From positions 54,358-118,357 of the forward strand of contig CACMBV010000004.1 in NCBI GenBank assembly GCA_902612125.1: a DNA stretch of 64,000 nt. Direction: 5' to 3'. Source of the stretch: an uncultured Verrucomicrobiota bacterium. GTDB taxonomy: Bacteria; Verrucomicrobiota; Verrucomicrobiia; Opitutales; Seribacteraceae. Both the position numbers and the translations under genes were made by a program. Position 1 is the first letter of the stretch; each line of letters begins with the position of its first letter. The notes under the pieces were generated by a model. That model did not search any database. It saw nothing but the letters and a program-made list of their open reading frames with translations, and was not told the origin of the DNA. Positions 17,097-26,614 of this stretch are shown here, piece by piece.

Positions 17097-18137
17097 ATGC
17101 TTGCCAACATATTTGGATTTCTATCAAACGATATCGGTATTGACCTTGGAACCGCCAACACCTTGGTTTTTGTGCGAGACCGGGGAATCGTACTTCGGGA
17201 GCCCAGCGTAGTCGCAAGATATAAGACGAGTAAAAAAGTCTGTGCCGTGGGTGCAGATGCCAAGCGAATGCTTGGCAGAACCCCTGGAACTATTGAAGCC
17301 CTTCGCCCGATGAAGGATGGAGTGATTGCAGATTTTGAGATTTCAGAAGCTATGCTCCGCTATTTCATTGAAAAAGTAGACAAAAGAAAATTGGTACCTC
17401 CACGCGTGGTTATAGCAGTCCCCTCCGGCATCACAGCCGTCGAAAAAAGGGCTGTTAAAGACTCCGCTATTCGGGCGGGAGCCAGAGAAGTCTTACTTCT
17501 TGGAGAGCCGATGGCTGCCTCTATTGGTGCTGGATTGCCCATCGATGAAGAATATGCGAACATGATTGTAGATATTGGAGGAGGCACAACGGAGGTTGCG
17601 ATTATTTCAATCTCGGGAGTTTCTTACCAAAGAAGCATTCGGGTAGGAGGCGACGAGTTAGACGAGGCAATTATCGCCTACATGAAACGTGCCTACGGAC
17701 TGCTAATCGGAGAAAGGACTTCGGAGGAAATTAAATTCAGTGTCGGCTCGGCAGCAGCCATTGACACGGGAGAACTTAGTATGGATGTCAGGGGAAGAGA
17801 TGCAACGGCTGGATTACCAAAGACAATTCACATCACATCCCAAGAAATTCGTGAGGAAGCCCTTAAGGAAGTCGTATCTCAGATTGTTGATTTGGTAAAA
17901 AACGCCCTCGACCGATGTCAGCCGGAACACTCCGCTGATTTAATCGACAGGGGGATTGTTCTGGCCGGAGGCGGTGCGTTGATTCGCGGATTGGACCAAG
18001 TGATCAGTGATGCCACCGGTCTATCGGTTATTCAAGCTGAAGATCCTCTATGTTGTGTTGCCAATGGAACCGGAAAGTTTCTTAATTTACTTGGCACATT
18101 GAGTCGTGAGCAGGTTGACCGACTGGTGACTCAATAA
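17097..18137 (+). CDS. mreB: Rod shape-determining protein MreB
   Basis: A 346-residue actin-like ATPase. Phosphate 1 is GIDLGTANTLVFVRDRGIVL, phosphate 2 is IVDIGGGTTEVAIISI, and the adenosine motif is VLAGGGALIRGLD. The hydrophobic start (MLANIFGFLS) may act as the membrane-binding amphipathic helix. MreB filaments organise lateral wall synthesis at the inner face of the cytoplasmic membrane. It heads the cluster mreB-mreC-mreD-pbp2, with mreC 10 bases downstream. Its presence suggests rod or otherwise non-coccoid growth. Confidence 0.97.
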   Translation: MLANIFGFLSNDIGIDLGTANTLVFVRDRGIVLREPSVVARYKTSKKVCAVGADAKRMLGRTPGTIEALRPMKDGVIADFEISEAMLRYFIEKVDKRKLVPPRVVIAVPSGITAVEKRAVKDSAIRAGAREVLLLGEPMAASIGAGLPIDEEYANMIVDIGGGTTEVAIISISGVSYQRSIRVGGDELDEAIIAYMKRAYGLLIGERTSEEIKFSVGSAAAIDTGELSMDVRGRDATAGLPKTIHITSQEIREEALKEVVSQIVDLVKNALDRCQPEHSADLIDRGIVLAGGGALIRGLDQVISDATGLSVIQAEDPLCCVANGTGKFLNLLGTLSREQVDRLVTQ

Positions 18138-18147
18138 CCAGGCTCCG

Positions 18148-19008
18148 TTGGCCAAGAATAAACAACGGCCAAAGGCAAAACCCTTTTTTTTTCTGGGAGT
18201 CTGTATGGTTGCATGGTTGTTGATTCCTGCCGGATGGAAAATCGTATTCAAATCAGCCTTTGATGAATTTCATGCTCCCATCTGGGAGGCGAGCAGTCGG
18301 ATTCGTGACTTATCTCATTATTGGGGGCATATTTCCGACTCCAAAAATACGCTTATTGAAAAAGGGCGAGATCATCAAAGGATTCTCTCTGACATTTATT
18401 TACAAGGAAACAGAAAAGAATACCTTCAAAGGGAAATTGAAGCACTTCGTAATCTAAAAATTGAAATTCGTGATTTGGAGAAATCACTTGATCTGCCACC
18501 TGCTTTCGAACTTTCTCCTGAATTAGCCCGCGTGACCCATCGAACTTTTTCAGGTTGGTCCCAAAATTTACAAATCAATAAAGGAGAAAACTTTAAAATC
18601 AAGCAAGGGGCAGGTGTCATTTCTGCAATTGGTTTAATAGGGAAAATAGAAAAAGTTAGCTCTCGCTCATCAACCGTTCAACTCTTAACCAATCAACAAT
18701 TTCGGGTTGTTGCCCATATCAAGGGAGATGACCGACCAGTCACTTACCGGGGTGCCGGGATATCACACGGAAGGCTAAACTTTGGTTTCATCATGGATAT
18801 TCCGCAGGATGTATTCGTGCCCAAGGACGGCTTTTTGGAAATTGTAAGTTCGTCTCTCGGAGGAACTTTCCCGCAAGGCTTGAAGATCGGAAAGGTTAAT
18901 CTATTGGAACCGAGTGTGAACGGGTTGTTTCAAAGTGCACAAGTTATTCTAAGCACAAAGCTGAATACAATCCAAGAAGTAACTGTTCTAAGCAACTCCT
19001 ATGAATAA
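18148..19008 (+). CDS. mreC: Rod shape-determining protein MreC
   Basis: A 286-residue protein with a short basic N-terminus, a transmembrane helix (about 12-32), a coiled-coil-like segment (about 60-115) and a beta-domain beginning LARVTHRTFSGWSQNLQINK. The order INKGENFKIKQGAGVISAIG, then VSSRSSTVQLLTNQQFRV, corresponds to the MreC consensus of a nucleophile-free serine-protease-like fold. It bridges MreB and periplasmic PBP2. The start is TTG at 18148. Its 3' end overlaps mreD by 8 bases. Identity is supported by position between mreB and pbp2. Confidence 0.88.
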   Translation: MAKNKQRPKAKPFFFLGVCMVAWLLIPAGWKIVFKSAFDEFHAPIWEASSRIRDLSHYWGHISDSKNTLIEKGRDHQRILSDIYLQGNRKEYLQREIEALRNLKIEIRDLEKSLDLPPAFELSPELARVTHRTFSGWSQNLQINKGENFKIKQGAGVISAIGLIGKIEKVSSRSSTVQLLTNQQFRVVAHIKGDDRPVTYRGAGISHGRLNFGFIMDIPQDVFVPKDGFLEIVSSSLGGTFPQGLKIGKVNLLEPSVNGLFQSAQVILSTKLNTIQEVTVLSNSYE

Positions 19009-19540
19009 GCTCACGAACTACATACTTTTTCTTGTCTCAGCCTTTTACTTTTTTCTTATTCATTTATTTATCAGCCAGCTTAATTCGAGTTTATCTCAAG
19101 TTGGGTTTTACTTTTTTATTCCCTCCCTTTTTCTTTTCACCCCACCCCTTTTAAATAAAGATTTTTCCTTGATGTTGATTATTTTAAATGGATTTCTCTT
19201 AGACTATCACTGTAATTTACCTTTTGCTTTGAATGTTTTTTTGCTTATCTGGGTTCACCTTGTCACCAAGAATGACTTAAAACTTAGAAACCTAAAAGAT
19301 TCAAAGAATGCCAGAGCATTGCCCCTGCTAATCAATTTTTCTTTTTTCATATGCCTGTATCTTCTTAGTCATTTTCAAACTTCTTATCTGAATACATGGA
19401 ATCTCGCTAAATTTTTCTCCGACCTTTTGACTTCTACGATCCTTTTGTTCTTTTGTTTAAGACCACATCTTATGATTCTCCAATTTTTGACAACCAACAC
19501 TATTTTGCCACCGAGCGAAAAAACAATGGTAAAGGGTTAA
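19001..19540 (+). CDS. Putative MreD-like membrane protein
   Basis: A 179-residue, very hydrophobic protein with about five transmembrane segments, rich in phenylalanine and leucine. No sequence motif identifies it alone. Its place between mreC (8-base overlap) and the PBP2 gene (1-base gap), its size and its topology are those of MreD, the polytopic partner of MreC. The segment DYHCNLPFALNVFL lies where MreD proteins have their conserved G/D-rich turn. The call is based mainly on context. Confidence 0.65.
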   Translation: MNKLTNYILFLVSAFYFFLIHLFISQLNSSLSQVGFYFFIPSLFLFTPPLLNKDFSLMLIILNGFLLDYHCNLPFALNVFLLIWVHLVTKNDLKLRNLKDSKNARALPLLINFSFFICLYLLSHFQTSYLNTWNLAKFFSDLLTSTILLFFCLRPHLMILQFLTTNTILPPSEKTMVKG

Positions 19541-19541
19541 G

Positions 19542-22112
19542 ATGGCAGATTTTTATCCAGAAAGCCGTAGATTAGTAATTTTTAAAATTCTTTTTGGATT
19601 TTTATTTGTAACCCTGTGTATTTTTTTGGTCTACCGGCAGTTTTTTCAATACCACGAATTCAAGGAACAGGAAAGAAAACAGGGACAACGAAGAATCATC
19701 AGGCCCGGTCCGAGGGGAGATATTTTTGATCGAAACGGAAAACTCCTTATCGGCAACCAAGCACACTTTGCAGCAAAATTACACATAGGGTCTATCGATC
19801 AGGAAATTTGGGAAAAAAAGAAGAAACTTCGAAATACCTCTATCCGTCTTTTGGAGGAACTTAAGACAAAACCTTCCTTAGAAATAGAGCAACTTATTAG
19901 CTTTGGATTTCAACAGTCTGAAATTAAAGATCGATTTATTCGCTTTTCTGGAAAGGCAAAATTATCGAATTCTGAGTTTGAAAGGGTGAGCCTTTTTTTT
20001 CAGACCAATCGGATTGATGTGGTACAAGACAGCAGAGGTAACTGGCACTCCGAAATCAAAGGACTTAATCCAAACCGAAAAATAACTTTGCAAGTTAGAA
20101 ACTCTCAAAATTCTGTAAATGTCAATCTTGCCAATTTATTCAAAGTTTCCTTTGAATTGAATTACGACGGAGATTTTAAGAAAATTCTACCAATCAAAGA
20201 GACCCCAATCTTGAGATTATTTTTTCCTGATGAACCGGCATGGGAAGGGGTCTTTTCCTCAAGTGGCTCTTCCTTAGGATGGGAAGCCAGGTTAGCAGTG
20301 GTTCAAAAGTATACCGATTCCGTGAATCGACTCACCGGTAGAAATAAAAAATTTACTTTAAGGGAAGTGATCAGGCATTGGAGAGAAAAACTGCTTTTAC
20401 CCATAGAATTGGCAAGGGATCTTAAACCTTTTGAATATGCAAAGTTGGTTGAGGGAATAGGAGCACACTCCCCAATTGAGGTACAAGCAGAGGCGATAAG
20501 GCATTACCCTTACCGGGACTTGGCTTCCCATGTCTTGGGCTATGTAGGCAGCGGATATGAAGCAAACCCTCAAGGATTATCAGGGGAAGATTTAGCAACT
20601 TATGAAATAAAAGGTAGGAAGGGAAAAGCGGGTATAGAGAAAGTTTGGGATCATCACCTCCGAGGAATCGACGGGGGCGAGATTTGGCGGGTCAACCCAG
20701 ACGGTACCAGATATGAGCAATTGGAGAGGAAAGTATCTCAAAAAGGAAAGGACCTAACCATCAGCATAGATGCAGATCTACAAAAAATTGCTGAAAAATC
20801 GATCGAGAAAATGGTAATATCAGTGGCCAAATCGAGAATCCTCCCTGACCTGGACTGGAGAAAGACGATTCTACGAAGAACCAACCAAGCTCTTCTCGGC
20901 TCGAATGAAAAAAAAGTCCCTGCCCAATTACTCCTCTCGGCCTTTGTGGATGCACCCTTTCCGTTAAGCGGAAAGCAAGCTTCAACAGTCGCCGGATTTC
21001 AAGGCACTCTTACTGATGCAGAAAGACTCCTTAAGATTCTTTACACCCGAGGTGTGCTGGCGAAACCAAACCTTAAAATAGATGAATTCGAATTAGCTCC
21101 TCCACCCTTGCCTCCAGGTGCCGCGGTATTGATTGATTTAAAAAATGGGGAAATCCTTGCCCTTGCCAGCAAGCCAAACTATGACTTATCAAAACTAACT
21201 CCCTTCATTCCACAATCTGTTTACGATCAGATTCAAAGACATGAGGCATGGTTACCGAGAGCATGGCATCCTGGTTATGCACCTGCATCCCCTTTTAAAT
21301 TAATTTCTGCCATTGCCGGTTACAAGGCGGGTCACCTCGATGCAAATCAAACCAAATCTTGTGATGGAATTTATAAGGGAATGGAATGCCATGTTTTTCC
21401 TGGCATTCATGGTCAAGTGAATCTTGAAGATGCCATATCTCAAAGTTGTAATGTATACTTTTACAGGCTGGCCGAAAAGATAGGTTTTCAGAACTTAATT
21501 GAGACGGCAAGAGAGCTGGGTCTCGATCAGAGCCCCAAAATAGAGATTCCGTCCCTTCGGGATAAACCCATCGTTCCCGATCCAGAGTGGAAACGAAAAA
21601 AAATCGGGGTCCGCTGGACCCTGGAAGACACTTTTAACATTGCAATTGGACAGGGTGGTTTAAGACAGAGTCCACTTCAAATGGCTTGCATGGTTGCGTG
21701 TATTGCAACCAACAGAAAAGAATTCAAACCGACCTTGATTCATCAGGAAAATTCCTCAATCTCACCTGGCCCCGCACTTGGCATAGAGCCAAAATTTTTG
21801 AACGAAATCATTGCCGGCATGCGAAAGGCTACCGAGCAAGGAACTGCAAGAAGGTGTAAGATAAAAGGAATCTCTATAGCGGGAAAAACTGGCACTGGAC
21901 AATGGAGAAATCACAACATGAATTTGAACCTTGCTTGGTTTGTAGGATTTGCACCAGTGGAAAATCCGGAAATTGCAGTAGCAACCCTTGTAGAAGGTGT
22001 AATCCCCCAAGATCATGTTCAAGGCGGGCTTACAGCAACACCTATCGCCAGAGATCTAATCCAAGCCTATTTTAAACAGAAAAATGCCGGGCTTGCCCAC
22101 AGTAACAAATAA
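19542..22112 (+). CDS. mrdA: Penicillin-binding protein 2 (peptidoglycan transpeptidase)
   Basis: An 856-residue class B PBP. After an N-terminal anchor (about 13-33) comes RPGPRGDIFDRNGKLL, the pedestal domain with LSGEDLATYEIKGRKGKAG, and the transpeptidase with SxxK in ASPFKL (serine near 581), SxN in SQSCNVYFYRLA and KTG in GKTGTGQWRN (near 780). It cross-links lateral wall peptidoglycan with MreBCD and RodA. The protein is about 200 residues longer than typical PBP2. An extra segment of roughly 100 residues, rich in K, R and L, separates SIDADLQKIAEKSI from GAAVLIDLKNGEILALAS, and another lies in the N-terminal third. rodA does not follow; a thioredoxin-like gene does. Confidence 0.93.
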   Translation: MADFYPESRRLVIFKILFGFLFVTLCIFLVYRQFFQYHEFKEQERKQGQRRIIRPGPRGDIFDRNGKLLIGNQAHFAAKLHIGSIDQEIWEKKKKLRNTSIRLLEELKTKPSLEIEQLISFGFQQSEIKDRFIRFSGKAKLSNSEFERVSLFFQTNRIDVVQDSRGNWHSEIKGLNPNRKITLQVRNSQNSVNVNLANLFKVSFELNYDGDFKKILPIKETPILRLFFPDEPAWEGVFSSSGSSLGWEARLAVVQKYTDSVNRLTGRNKKFTLREVIRHWREKLLLPIELARDLKPFEYAKLVEGIGAHSPIEVQAEAIRHYPYRDLASHVLGYVGSGYEANPQGLSGEDLATYEIKGRKGKAGIEKVWDHHLRGIDGGEIWRVNPDGTRYEQLERKVSQKGKDLTISIDADLQKIAEKSIEKMVISVAKSRILPDLDWRKTILRRTNQALLGSNEKKVPAQLLLSAFVDAPFPLSGKQASTVAGFQGTLTDAERLLKILYTRGVLAKPNLKIDEFELAPPPLPPGAAVLIDLKNGEILALASKPNYDLSKLTPFIPQSVYDQIQRHEAWLPRAWHPGYAPASPFKLISAIAGYKAGHLDANQTKSCDGIYKGMECHVFPGIHGQVNLEDAISQSCNVYFYRLAEKIGFQNLIETARELGLDQSPKIEIPSLRDKPIVPDPEWKRKKIGVRWTLEDTFNIAIGQGGLRQSPLQMACMVACIATNRKEFKPTLIHQENSSISPGPALGIEPKFLNEIIAGMRKATEQGTARRCKIKGISIAGKTGTGQWRNHNMNLNLAWFVGFAPVENPEIAVATLVEGVIPQDHVQGGLTATPIARDLIQAYFKQKNAGLAHSNK

Positions 22113-22135
22113 AGCTTCAACCACAAATTTAAATT

Positions 22136-22726
22136 ATGGTCGCGACCCAATCATGCATGCTTCCCCTCGGAACTATAGCTCCTGCTTTTAAACTTCGAGA
22201 TGTAATTTCAGGTGATTTCGTTTCCCTTCAAAAAAAAGAAAATGCCCAAGGATACTTAATCGCTTTCATCTGTAACCACTGTCCGTTTGTCATCCATCTG
22301 CTTGAGCACTTACCGACGCACTTTAATAAAATTCAAGAACAGGGGATCGACGTTTTTGTCATTTCATCCAACGATATTTTGAATTATCCGCAAGACTCAC
22401 CGGAAAAAATGAAAGAATTGTCTAAATCTCACGGATTTACTTTCCCCTATTTATATGATGAGGAACAGGATGTGGCAATGGCATACACCGCTGCTTGTAC
22501 TCCGGATTTTTTCTTATTTGATAGCAATTTAGAACTTTTCTACCGTGGTAGATATGATTCATCTAGGCCAGGCTCAGGCAATGAAGTAACGGGAGAAGAC
22601 TTGCTTGACTCGGTAAATCACTTGATCGCAGGAGGCTCACCCCCTGTGCACCAACTCCCAAGTATTGGATGTAATATTAAGTGGAAAGCTGGCAGGGAAC
22701 CCACTTATTTTCAGAAAAAGAATTAA
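22136..22726 (+). CDS. Thioredoxin-like / AhpC-TSA family protein
   Basis: A 196-residue cytoplasmic-type protein with a thioredoxin fold. The redox motif is in FICNHCPFVIHL (CNHC), followed by DVFVISSNDILNYPQDSPEKM and the cis-proline region AACTPDFFLFD. It fits the peroxiredoxin-like thioredoxin family often annotated as a redoxin domain protein; a specific substrate cannot be named. It follows pbp2 by 23 bases and may be co-transcribed. It converges on the CHASE2 cyclase gene with only 6 bases between stops. Confidence 0.82.
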   Translation: MVATQSCMLPLGTIAPAFKLRDVISGDFVSLQKKENAQGYLIAFICNHCPFVIHLLEHLPTHFNKIQEQGIDVFVISSNDILNYPQDSPEKMKELSKSHGFTFPYLYDEEQDVAMAYTAACTPDFFLFDSNLELFYRGRYDSSRPGSGNEVTGEDLLDSVNHLIAGGSPPVHQLPSIGCNIKWKAGREPTYFQKKN

Positions 22727-22732
22727 AAGGGC

Positions 22733-25700
22733 TTACTTGGTGGTCATCACATAAACCCCATCCCAGTCATCACCCGGAGGATTTTCCTGCATCACTTTGC
22801 AGCGGTCAATCAGGATCATGGAGGGATTATCCTTCACGCCCGGAGTAACTCCTGGTTTGTTTGGTTCCAATTCCTTTGCCTTTTCAAAAAGAGAAAGAGC
22901 CCCAATCCAGTCTTGCTTTAAATATTTATCAATTCCCTGACCGAAGCAATCCAGACAATCCTGGGTTTCTTGAGTCAATTCATTCATGAAACCAGTGGGC
23001 TCATACATCGCCACTGGTTGAGATCTTCCTTTAACCACGATCTTATCCAAATACCGAAAGGCAATATCATCCTTAAGTTCTGCAGAGGCAATCTTGGTCT
23101 CCTCCGTGACCATAATGTAGGCACCATAGGCTTTGGCCCCACTTTCGCATCGAGCAGCTAAATTTACCATATCTCCCATCATCGTGTAATTGAACCGGTC
23201 TAATGCTCCCATGTTTCCCACCGTCGCTGTTCCCGTATTACAACCAATTCTGGTTTGCATTTGGGTCACAAGCCCATGACATTTCCCCCATTTTTTGGCT
23301 TCGGGTACCCACTTTTCTCGAAGTTCAATTTGCTTCTGCTGCATCAAAATTGCAGTTCTGACAGCCTGATACGCATGGTCATTCATGGGAATCGGAGCAC
23401 CATACATCGCAACAATTGCATCACCGATATATTTATCGAGAGTTCCCCTTTCATCCTGGAGAATATTGGTCATTGCAGTCAAATACTCGTTCATTAGATC
23501 AACGAGACCTGTCGGCGTAAGCAGTTCAGAAAAGCTCGAAAAAGCCTGAACATCCGAAAAGAACGCTGTAATCGCAGTCTCTTCCCCCCCAAGTTTGGGT
23601 TCCTCCCCTGATTCCACCATCTGCTCAACTAGATCGGATGAAACATAACTACCAAACATCCCTTTAAGTTTGCCCTTGGCTTTCTGTTCTATGACTACCA
23701 TGGCGGCCAAACCTAAAAAGGATGTGCTCAAACCTGCACATGCAGGGGTTGCAATAGGCCAAATCACATGCGTTTCTGCAAAGGTAAAGAACGCAAAACC
23801 CACATAACCAGCAAGCAGCAATATCCCCGCTGCTTGGACCAGACTCGCACGATTTCCTTGATAAACCGCAAGTCCTCCCATAATTATGCAGACGATAAAG
23901 GTGGCCAGGTAGTTCATTTTTTCAGGCATTCTTTTCAAATATTTCCCTGTAGTAAGGGTTTTTATGAGGTTTCCATGCACGCTCACCTTAGGGACTGAAG
24001 CCTTATCAAAAGGAGTCGGAGCAAGATCTTGGAAAGTTTTCTCTTCAGGTCCAATCATGACGATTGAATTATCAAATGAGGCAAAAAACTGATTGATTCT
24101 GTTAAGTTCTTCTTTTTGCGAAGCGAGATTTTTATGATTGATCGCAATTGCGTTCTCTACTTGTTTTTTCTTCTCAATAAGATCTTGGCTATCTTGATTT
24201 ACTTCAAGAGCTGATAGAATTTTTCCCATAAATTCCGGTCCTTCTAGGCTCTTAATCTTATCCTCAAGTTGAGAAATTCTCTCCTTCACTTCGTCTTGGA
24301 ATCTGGCATTTTCCAGAACATCCCTCATTCCACACATCGGATTGAAATCGGACTCTAAACGAGGGGATACAAAATAATAACTAATACTGGTAGCAACCAG
24401 GCTAAGTTCTTCAAATCCCGGAATTTGCTCATCGGAAGGCTTTGCCCTGAGTAGCTTTTCAGCCACTGCAACCACATTAGGCTCAACTCCCAATTCTTCG
24501 AGCGACTTGGCCAGGTTACTTAAATCTTTCTCAGGCATGTCCTGATAAGCTCTTGTAATCAGAGTGCTTAAGATGGGTCGCACAAGGTCTAAGTATTTTT
24601 GATATTCCCCATCTCCGTAGAGCTTTTTTGCTTTTCGTAAAAGCTCTTCTTCTTCCAGAAGATCAGTCCATTTTGAAAACCAATTAACTTCCACAAATTG
24701 ACTCTCGGCCATGGTGCACGCTATCAACTCTTTTCCGCTGGAGTCCACGATTTGAAGATTTTGATTATCATTCGAAATCTTCACGGAATCCTGACCAAGT
24801 CCGTAATAGGCTAACAATGCCTCGAGACCTAAAGTGAAAAATTTCTTCTCGTAAGTAAGAGGCACTTGGTTGGGGAGACTATCCACAAGCTTGTAACCCA
24901 CCTGGGCAGAATTTTGGGGGTAATTTTCTGCATAAACTAATAAAAGTGAATTATTACTTTCCACTAACTCTGTGGGAAAAACTCCGTTAAGCTGGTTAAT
25001 CCTGAGTTCTTTTTCAGCTATTTTAGTACCTATGGTCTCAATTTGTCCTCTTTTTAGAGCCAAGTCTTTAGCCACGGACAAAACCTCAGGGCTTATTTTT
25101 TCGAGTTTTTCCGTTATCTCGTCAATTTGAGATTTGATCCTACTTATTGCCAGATTTCTTTTATCCTCACTTAAGGACTCCGGTTTTGAATCTTTCTGCT
25201 TAGCGAGAGATTCCTCAATTTCCTGGAGACGTTTTTCTTTAATTTCAATCTGCGGACTGATTACTTCAGCGAGAGCCGGGTTTGCCTTCATTGCTGTTTG
25301 TAGATTCTTGAGGGTGCCGTTCAATTCTTTGCGTTCAGCGATTATTTCTTCATTCGGAATTTCTCGGGATGAATTCGTTTCTCCTTTTTGCAAATAGAGC
25401 TTGAGAATATTATCGATCTCCAGTCTTTTTTTCTCAATTTGAGGGGAGATGACGGCCACTAAAGCAGGATTAGCTTTCAATGTATTTTCAAAGGTGATTA
25501 CCACGGTCTGAGCTTCTTCGATCATCCTGTATTCTGAATCGACCTCCGAAAGTTTTTCTGTAAGTTTCGCTTTTTGACTCGTAAGGTTAGCGGTTTTGGC
25601 TGCTAAGCGCCCGAGTTCAGCCTGGAAATCATTTTTTTGATTGGTAAGATTAGATTTATCGGAGGTGCACTTTGCGATCAACTCTGCGTTTTCTTCCGGT

Positions 25701-26482
25701 AGTTCAAAAAGTAACTTACTTTGCTTTCCGCCCAATAAATTGTAGGCGTGTGATTTGCCACCTGATGGGAACCAGAGAGGTACCCAACGCGGAATCTCAT
25801 CCACCGCTTGATAGGGTGGCACAGTAAAGGAGCCAAGCCTGCCAATGTGTTTTTCATTCTTGAAATTAATTAAGGGATAAGTCGGGGATTCAGGATAATT
25901 ATACTTGCCGGAATTAATGGATGACTCCAAGGAATACCCGTCTTTAAATAAGGGGGGAAAGGCACTGGCACCGACCCCTTTAACAAATGGTGTGGGTACC
26001 CCGGAAAAAAGACATCCAAGAACTACCTTTTCAGGGTACATGGACACGAGTTCCCCCATCGCCATATCACTCCGAAATGAATTTTCCCGAGGAACCATTT
26101 TAGACATACTTTTGGGGGTAAAACCAAAGTCAAAAGCGAGCACTCTGGCATTGCCCCGTTCAATCAACGCCAGGGCCATATCCCGAAAAAAGGCACGATC
26201 CCAGGGTCTTTCTCCCACATCGTCCATCGCTAAAGTGGCTGCGTCAAAATTCACATAGGTAACTTTAGGGATTTTAGGAACTGTATGATTATCATCCACC
26301 ACTATGGTTTCATTTTTATCGAATGATGATTGGGAAACCTCTCCACGATACAACATTCTCCAGTCAACAGATTTAGTCTTTAAATAGTCCAGAAAGCCTA
26401 AATAATTTAGACTTGACCAAATAATTGGTATGATGAGGAGGCAGCTGAAAGTGATTTGAGATTCTTTGCTAAACTTGATCAT
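22733..26482 (-). CDS. CHASE2-domain class III adenylate/guanylate cyclase with coiled-coil insertions
   Basis: A 1249-residue membrane sensor cyclase. After an N-terminal helix (about 10-30) comes the first half of a CHASE2 sensor (about 45-260, with RPWDRAFFRDMALALIERGN and RVLAFDFGFTPKS). It is interrupted by a charged coiled coil (about 262-500) containing two copies of a KANPAL..VISPQIE motif about 60 residues apart, and by a second helical region (about 620-800). CHASE2 resumes with VMIGPEEKTFQDLAPTPFDK, followed by three transmembrane helices (about 855-935). The cyclase domain has FFSDVQAFSSFSE, KYIGDAIVAMYGAP, and TMMGDMVNLAARCE, so metal and transition-state residues are present. 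A TPR-like segment ends the protein (about 1175-1225). It probably makes cAMP in response to a periplasmic signal. It is divergent from the Bat operon. Confidence 0.9.
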   Translation of the reverse strand: MIKFSKESQITFSCLLIIPIIWSSLNYLGFLDYLKTKSVDWRMLYRGEVSQSSFDKNETIVVDDNHTVPKIPKVTYVNFDAATLAMDDVGERPWDRAFFRDMALALIERGNARVLAFDFGFTPKSMSKMVPRENSFRSDMAMGELVSMYPEKVVLGCLFSGVPTPFVKGVGASAFPPLFKDGYSLESSINSGKYNYPESPTYPLINFKNEKHIGRLGSFTVPPYQAVDEIPRWVPLWFPSGGKSHAYNLLGGKQSKLLFELPEENAELIAKCTSDKSNLTNQKNDFQAELGRLAAKTANLTSQKAKLTEKLSEVDSEYRMIEEAQTVVITFENTLKANPALVAVISPQIEKKRLEIDNILKLYLQKGETNSSREIPNEEIIAERKELNGTLKNLQTAMKANPALAEVISPQIEIKEKRLQEIEESLAKQKDSKPESLSEDKRNLAISRIKSQIDEITEKLEKISPEVLSVAKDLALKRGQIETIGTKIAEKELRINQLNGVFPTELVESNNSLLLVYAENYPQNSAQVGYKLVDSLPNQVPLTYEKKFFTLGLEALLAYYGLGQDSVKISNDNQNLQIVDSSGKELIACTMAESQFVEVNWFSKWTDLLEEEELLRKAKKLYGDGEYQKYLDLVRPILSTLITRAYQDMPEKDLSNLAKSLEELGVEPNVVAVAEKLLRAKPSDEQIPGFEELSLVATSISYYFVSPRLESDFNPMCGMRDVLENARFQDEVKERISQLEDKIKSLEGPEFMGKILSALEVNQDSQDLIEKKKQVENAIAINHKNLASQKEELNRINQFFASFDNSIVMIGPEEKTFQDLAPTPFDKASVPKVSVHGNLIKTLTTGKYLKRMPEKMNYLATFIVCIIMGGLAVYQGNRASLVQAAGILLLAGYVGFAFFTFAETHVIWPIATPACAGLSTSFLGLAAMVVIEQKAKGKLKGMFGSYVSSDLVEQMVESGEEPKLGGEETAITAFFSDVQAFSSFSELLTPTGLVDLMNEYLTAMTNILQDERGTLDKYIGDAIVAMYGAPIPMNDHAYQAVRTAILMQQKQIELREKWVPEAKKWGKCHGLVTQMQTRIGCNTGTATVGNMGALDRFNYTMMGDMVNLAARCESGAKAYGAYIMVTEETKIASAELKDDIAFRYLDKIVVKGRSQPVAMYEPTGFMNELTQETQDCLDCFGQGIDKYLKQDWIGALSLFEKAKELEPNKPGVTPGVKDNPSMILIDRCKVMQENPPGDDWDGVYVMTTK

Positions 26483-26614
26483 TGTACGCTCGGGATTATC
26501 ATTTTCAGCATCTTCACTGACTTGATATCCGCAAGTAGAAAATCCCTAAGTTTATTTTATGAGTTTAATCTTGGACAAATCCACTGATTGCTTACGCTTC
26601 GATGTTTAAATGTC

